Assembly: GCA_003024985.2 (NCBI GenBank)
Contig: PXIH01S0003739.1
Reading direction: 5' to 3' (one strand)
Origin: Euperipatoides rowelli
Taxonomy: Eukaryota; Onychophora; Udeonychophora; Euonychophora; Peripatopsidae
DNA length: 10,303 nucleotides
The number at the start of each line of letters is the position of its first letter. The stretch's first letter is position 1. The notes below the pieces were generated by a model that made no database searches, was not told the DNA's origin, and saw only the letters and a program-made list of their open reading frames with translations. Positions 8,694 through 10,303 of the stretch are shown here, one piece after another. Position numbers and translations under genes: made by a program.

Positions 8694-9039
8694 CTAAGAT
8701 AAAGGTAATTTTTATATTGCATGCTCACTTATTTACACAATACAATCACAATATAACCTCACTTCATCCAAACCTGTTCCCATCGCCTCCAAAAATAATA
8801 AACATTCTAGTTTATTATAATTATCATGACTACTATTAACATTAATATGTTACAATATGAACAACTCACAACTAAGTTCTCAATGAGGACATGCAAAAAA
8901 ATCAAACACAAAACAGTTTCTTACCAATTATAATTATCATTACTATTAATGTTACTATTTCACAATATGAATAACCAACAACTGGCAACTAATTTCTTAA
9001 CGAGGACACAAAAAAAATCAAACACCAAACCTTCCTTAC
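8694..9039 (-). other. Intron of the transposase relic (346 nt)
   Basis: On the minus strand, a GTAAGG donor (9039 down) and a TTTATCTTAG acceptor (ending at 8694) bracket a non-coding stretch that splits the THAP finger between its two zinc-ligand pairs. Coding similarity stops and restarts exactly at these borders. The intron's first two thirds is a tandem duplication, listed separately. Confidence 0.75.
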
Positions 9040-9041
9040 CA
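8814..9041. repeat. Tandem duplication, two ~114-bp units, carrying the splice donor
   Basis: Unit 1 (8814-8926) and unit 2 (8927-9041) both start ATTATAATTATCAT. They share ACAATATGAA, GAGGACA, a run of A, ATCAAACAC and a TTACCA end, and are roughly 80 percent alike by eye with small gaps. On the minus strand each unit begins with the transposase donor. The outer copy reads GGTAAGGAAGG and the inner copy GGTAAGAAAC, so the duplicated unit includes a 5' splice site. Confidence 0.82.
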
Positions 9042-9184
9042 CTGAATGTTTTGTTGCTTAAAAATTCTTTAAATGCTCTTATTCATTTGTGTTTAAGTTC
9101 TTCATCTAATGGAAATTTAAACATGCATATTGTTTTTAATGTCATAATTTCTCCAACATTTGGGACACAAGATTTATACATCAT
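9040..9184 (-). pseudogene. THAP zinc-finger exon 1 of the transposase relic
   Basis: This is the first exon of the relic. It starts at ATG ATG (9182-9184 and 9179-9181) and ends before a GTAAGG donor. It reads YKSCVPNVGE, then FKFPLDEELKHK, a stop, and IRAFKEF...NKTFSG. THAP hallmarks are the first Cys, the F-x-FP block and the spacing of about 40 residues to the next Cys-x2-His (exon 2, VCKVHF). The second zinc Cys reads Val, and the conserved Trp position is TGA (9083-9085). It is therefore no longer a working finger. Exon 1 leaves one extra base while exon 2 needs phase 0, so one indel has also occurred near the junction. Confidence 0.78.
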
Positions 9185-9464
9185 GATATCACAATATGAT
9201 TAGCAACATGCACATCTTAACTCGCTTGCTTAATCCGCCATATTGATTGTTAGGAATCCAGTGTATAGGCCTTGTATCTATGTGGTATTGGTTTAAACTA
9301 CTAGCATGCATATTCAAGTTTACTCTGTTTTCAATAAGCATGTAAAGAATTGAATGCTACATACACCTGTATATCTTAATTATTAAGAATTATACTTATA
9401 AATGATTTGTAATGACTTTCACAATAAATCTTTAACTTGATGTTTTTTAATTTAATTTTTTTAG
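9185..9464. other. End of last intron; probable transposon 5' flank, no gene
   Basis: This lies between the start of the transposase relic and the host acceptor. It probably contains the transposon's 5' end, but no sure terminus or target duplication is visible. AATAAGCAT at 9333-9341 is weakly like the inverse of ATGCTGAT at 6095-6102, which is too little to define ends. A T-rich tract leads into the acceptor at 9463-9464. Confidence 0.55.
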
Positions 9465-9796
9465 GACGAAGAGAAGTGTTTCATTATATACCAGTTGGCC
9501 GCATCTCCATTGCAAACTGCAGGGAATTCTTCTTCCGTTACGGTGAAAGAGAACGAGAGGCAATTGCATGCTTTGATTTCTTGGATGAAATACCTCTGTC
9601 CTGTCTGTCCAAATCAGCTGAGATATTGGATTCTAATACTCCTAAAGAATCCGTCTCAGATTCAACTCCAGTTTCAGCTAAAGTAATTACTTTTAAGGAC
9701 AATCTACGAGTGGTTGATGCCAACGATAGCCTTTCTTTGAGTGATTCTTGTGCTGAAAGTTATACTTCTTCCTTGCCTTGCATAAATCACATATAA
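9465..9796 (+). CDS. Host gene, terminal coding exon with stop, protein not recognised
   Basis: This exon encodes the last 109 full residues and shares one split Arg codon with the exon at 3527-3647. After RRREVFHYIPVG comes a conserved-looking compact part, NCREFFFRYGEREREA and then ACFDFLDEIPL, rich in aromatic and charged residues. A Ser/Thr-rich tail follows from about residue 45 of the exon, with ESVSDSTPVSAK, DANDSLSLSDS and the C-terminus SLPCINHI, and looks disordered. TAA is at 9794-9796. The acceptor AG is at 9463-9464, so the in-frame ATG at 9440 is intronic and not a real start. A second frame is also open for 74 codons, but it does not match the phase of the upstream exon. I do not recognise the family. 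Soluble, no membrane segment or signal peptide. Confidence 0.85.
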
Positions 9797-10124
9797 CAAC
9801 AGATTTTAAGAGTATCATAAAAGACTGAGAGAAGAAAAAAAATGAATGAGACCCTTTAAAGGATTCTTATTTGGAGGCTGGTCCCAGTGTTAGGCAGTGC
9901 CACCCAACTAGTGGCACTCACAGATTTGTACAGCTCTTGTGTTGTGTAAGATTTTGTACAAAGTTTTCATCCAGCAAAGCTTGTGTTTTCTTTGTATTTA
10001 AACTTTCTGCAGATACAGTATGTATGTGTGCTTTGTACAGTTGCAGTGCAGTGTTCTGATGTGGCAGTAGTCTTCTAGTTATTTTCACAACAAAATAAGA
10101 CCTGCCAGACCTGCACTTATCACA

Positions 10125-10132
10125 TGTAAATA
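10125..10132 (+). promoter_or_regulatory. Candidate Pumilio-binding site in the 3'UTR
   Basis: TGTAAATA is an exact match to the Pumilio (PUF) element UGUANAUA. It lies on the sense strand about 60 nt before the likely poly(A) signal, where such sites can control mRNA stability or translation. An 8-mer can occur by chance in AT-rich DNA. Confidence 0.35.
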
Positions 10133-10189
10133 TATTGCTAGATGTTCCTGCTGCTAAATGTACATTTTTACATTCACATATTTTCAAAA

Positions 10190-10195
10190 AATAAA
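10190..10195 (+). terminator. Likely poly(A) signal of the host gene
   Basis: AATAAA about 394 nt after the stop codon is followed by a GT/T-rich stretch (TGTTGTGCCTTTTATC, 10214-10229), as expected of a downstream element. Cleavage would fall near 10205-10215. Further AATAAA copies at 10249-10254, 10255-10260, 10259-10264 and 10283-10288 could serve as alternatives. Confidence 0.6.
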
Positions 10196-10215
10196 ACTTC
10201 ATATGAACATTAATG

Positions 10216-10303
10216 TTGTGCCTTTTATCTACTTTTTTTAAAAAAAAAAATAAAAATAAATAAACCTCAAAAAGTTCCTTAAAATAAAATTTCAATTGTC
10301 CTA
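10216..10303. other. Downstream flank with A-rich tract
   Basis: This is a T-rich patch followed by an A tract (about 10240-10250) and several AATAAA copies. It is either extended 3'UTR with alternative poly(A) signals or the start of intergenic DNA. No gene is seen. Confidence 0.5.

Larger units (their letters stand above)
6402..9184 (-). pseudogene. P-element/THAP-type DNA transposase relic
   Basis: This is a decayed DNA transposase that would bind element ends through a THAP zinc finger and cut with an RNase-H-like core. Minus-strand pieces appear in family order across several frames. They are the THAP finger (9184-9040 plus 8693 on), PNCPCYLSGPSHASRK (near 8530-8575), and YLRRLWFVLPHLCSIRR (near 7910-7960). 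LIILVMDEIQLKLLMDYKG (7782-7840) carries the first catalytic Asp at about 7808-7810. LVVCFVSDNNSINRK (near 7545-7590) carries the second Asp. FDSVHLLTNFRNNWLN (7417-7464), LEDRFGYYRQLEGG (near 6855-6900) and a C-terminal Cys-rich segment (SCKRIIVMDEF, near 6550-6585) follow. Many stops and frameshifts break it, so it is inactive. Family assignment rests on motif order as I know it from P/THAP9-like transposases. It is antisense to the host gene, inside its last intron. Confidence 0.83.
3648..9464 (+). other. Last intron of the host gene (5817 nt), filled with transposons
   Basis: The intron runs from a consensus donor (GTGAGTAA) to an acceptor preceded by a long T-rich tract (TTTAATTTAATTTTTTTAG, AG at 9463-9464). 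Splicing joins phase 1 to phase 2 (C + GA gives an Arg codon) without a stop. It contains the C-rich inverted-repeat element, hAT element B and the P/THAP transposase relic, which together fill over half of it. Confidence 0.85.
9797..10215 (+). other. 3' untranslated region of the host gene
   Basis: This is the non-coding tail after the TAA, AT-rich with GT-rich patches. It likely ends shortly after the AATAAA at 10190-10195. A perfect 12-bp palindrome, AACATTAATGTT, is at 10206-10217. Open frames here on either strand (9871-10059, 9918-10295) lack recognisable motifs and are not called. Confidence 0.65.

Noticed and set aside
9170-9230. A third copy of the 114-bp tandem unit, from CACAATATGATTAGCAAC
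   Set aside because: Only a short CACAATATGA stretch matches well. It overlaps the 5' side of the relic and cannot be aligned over the unit.
6095-9341. ATGCTGAT at 6095 and inverted ATGCTTATT near 9333 as terminal repeats of the P/THAP transposon
   Set aside because: Similarity covers only about eight bases with mismatches, and no flanking duplication could be seen.
9495-9723. Alternative frames of the terminal exon on plus and minus strands
   Set aside because: They do not fit the phase of the upstream exon. The frame ending at 9796 is longest and phase-compatible.
9918-10295. 125-codon minus-strand open frame in the 3'UTR
   Set aside because: It is Lys/Phe-rich from A/T tracts, has no motif, and lies opposite a plausible 3'UTR with poly(A) signals.

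Overview
The window looks like AT-rich nuclear DNA from an animal, probably an invertebrate and plausibly an arthropod or chelicerate. This rests on spliced exons with standard GT/AG borders and on four kinds of animal transposable element. Nothing prokaryotic is present: no operons and no Shine-Dalgarno-led genes. The species cannot be told from the sequence. The strongest feature is the 3' end of one host gene on the + strand. It has an internal exon (3527-3647), a 5817-nt last intron (3648-9464) and a terminal exon (9465-9796 to the stop), followed by a 3'UTR with poly(A) signals. The two exons join in phase to give the last 150 residues of a protein I do not recognise.

Almost everything else is transposon debris. 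Positions 1-1905 hold two non-LTR retrotransposon (LINE) fragments, both on the minus strand. One carries an endonuclease and the start of a reverse transcriptase (about 1-1575). It abuts, apparently nested inside, a second and different reverse transcriptase fragment (about 1576-1905). A 541-bp non-autonomous hAT element (2624-3164) with a near-perfect 8-bp target duplication follows, then the first host exon.

The last intron is built from three insertions. A 313-bp C-rich inverted-repeat element lies at 4657-4969. A 1038-bp non-autonomous hAT element lies at 5020-6057 and has a perfect 8-bp target duplication. A long minus-strand relic of a P-element/THAP-type DNA transposase lies at about 6402-9184. 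The relic still shows a two-exon THAP zinc finger, an RNase-H-like catalytic core and a conserved C-terminal region. It also contains a 346-nt intron whose first part, with its splice donor, has been tandemly duplicated.

All the protein-coding transposon remains are antisense to the host gene. The short elements have no convincing proteins. No tRNA, rRNA, CRISPR or complete intact gene was found. The host gene and the P/THAP relic are the most informative parts. I see no clearly new biological system. The points most worth checking are the unrecognised host protein, the duplicated donor in the transposase intron, and the stacked insertions inside a single intron.
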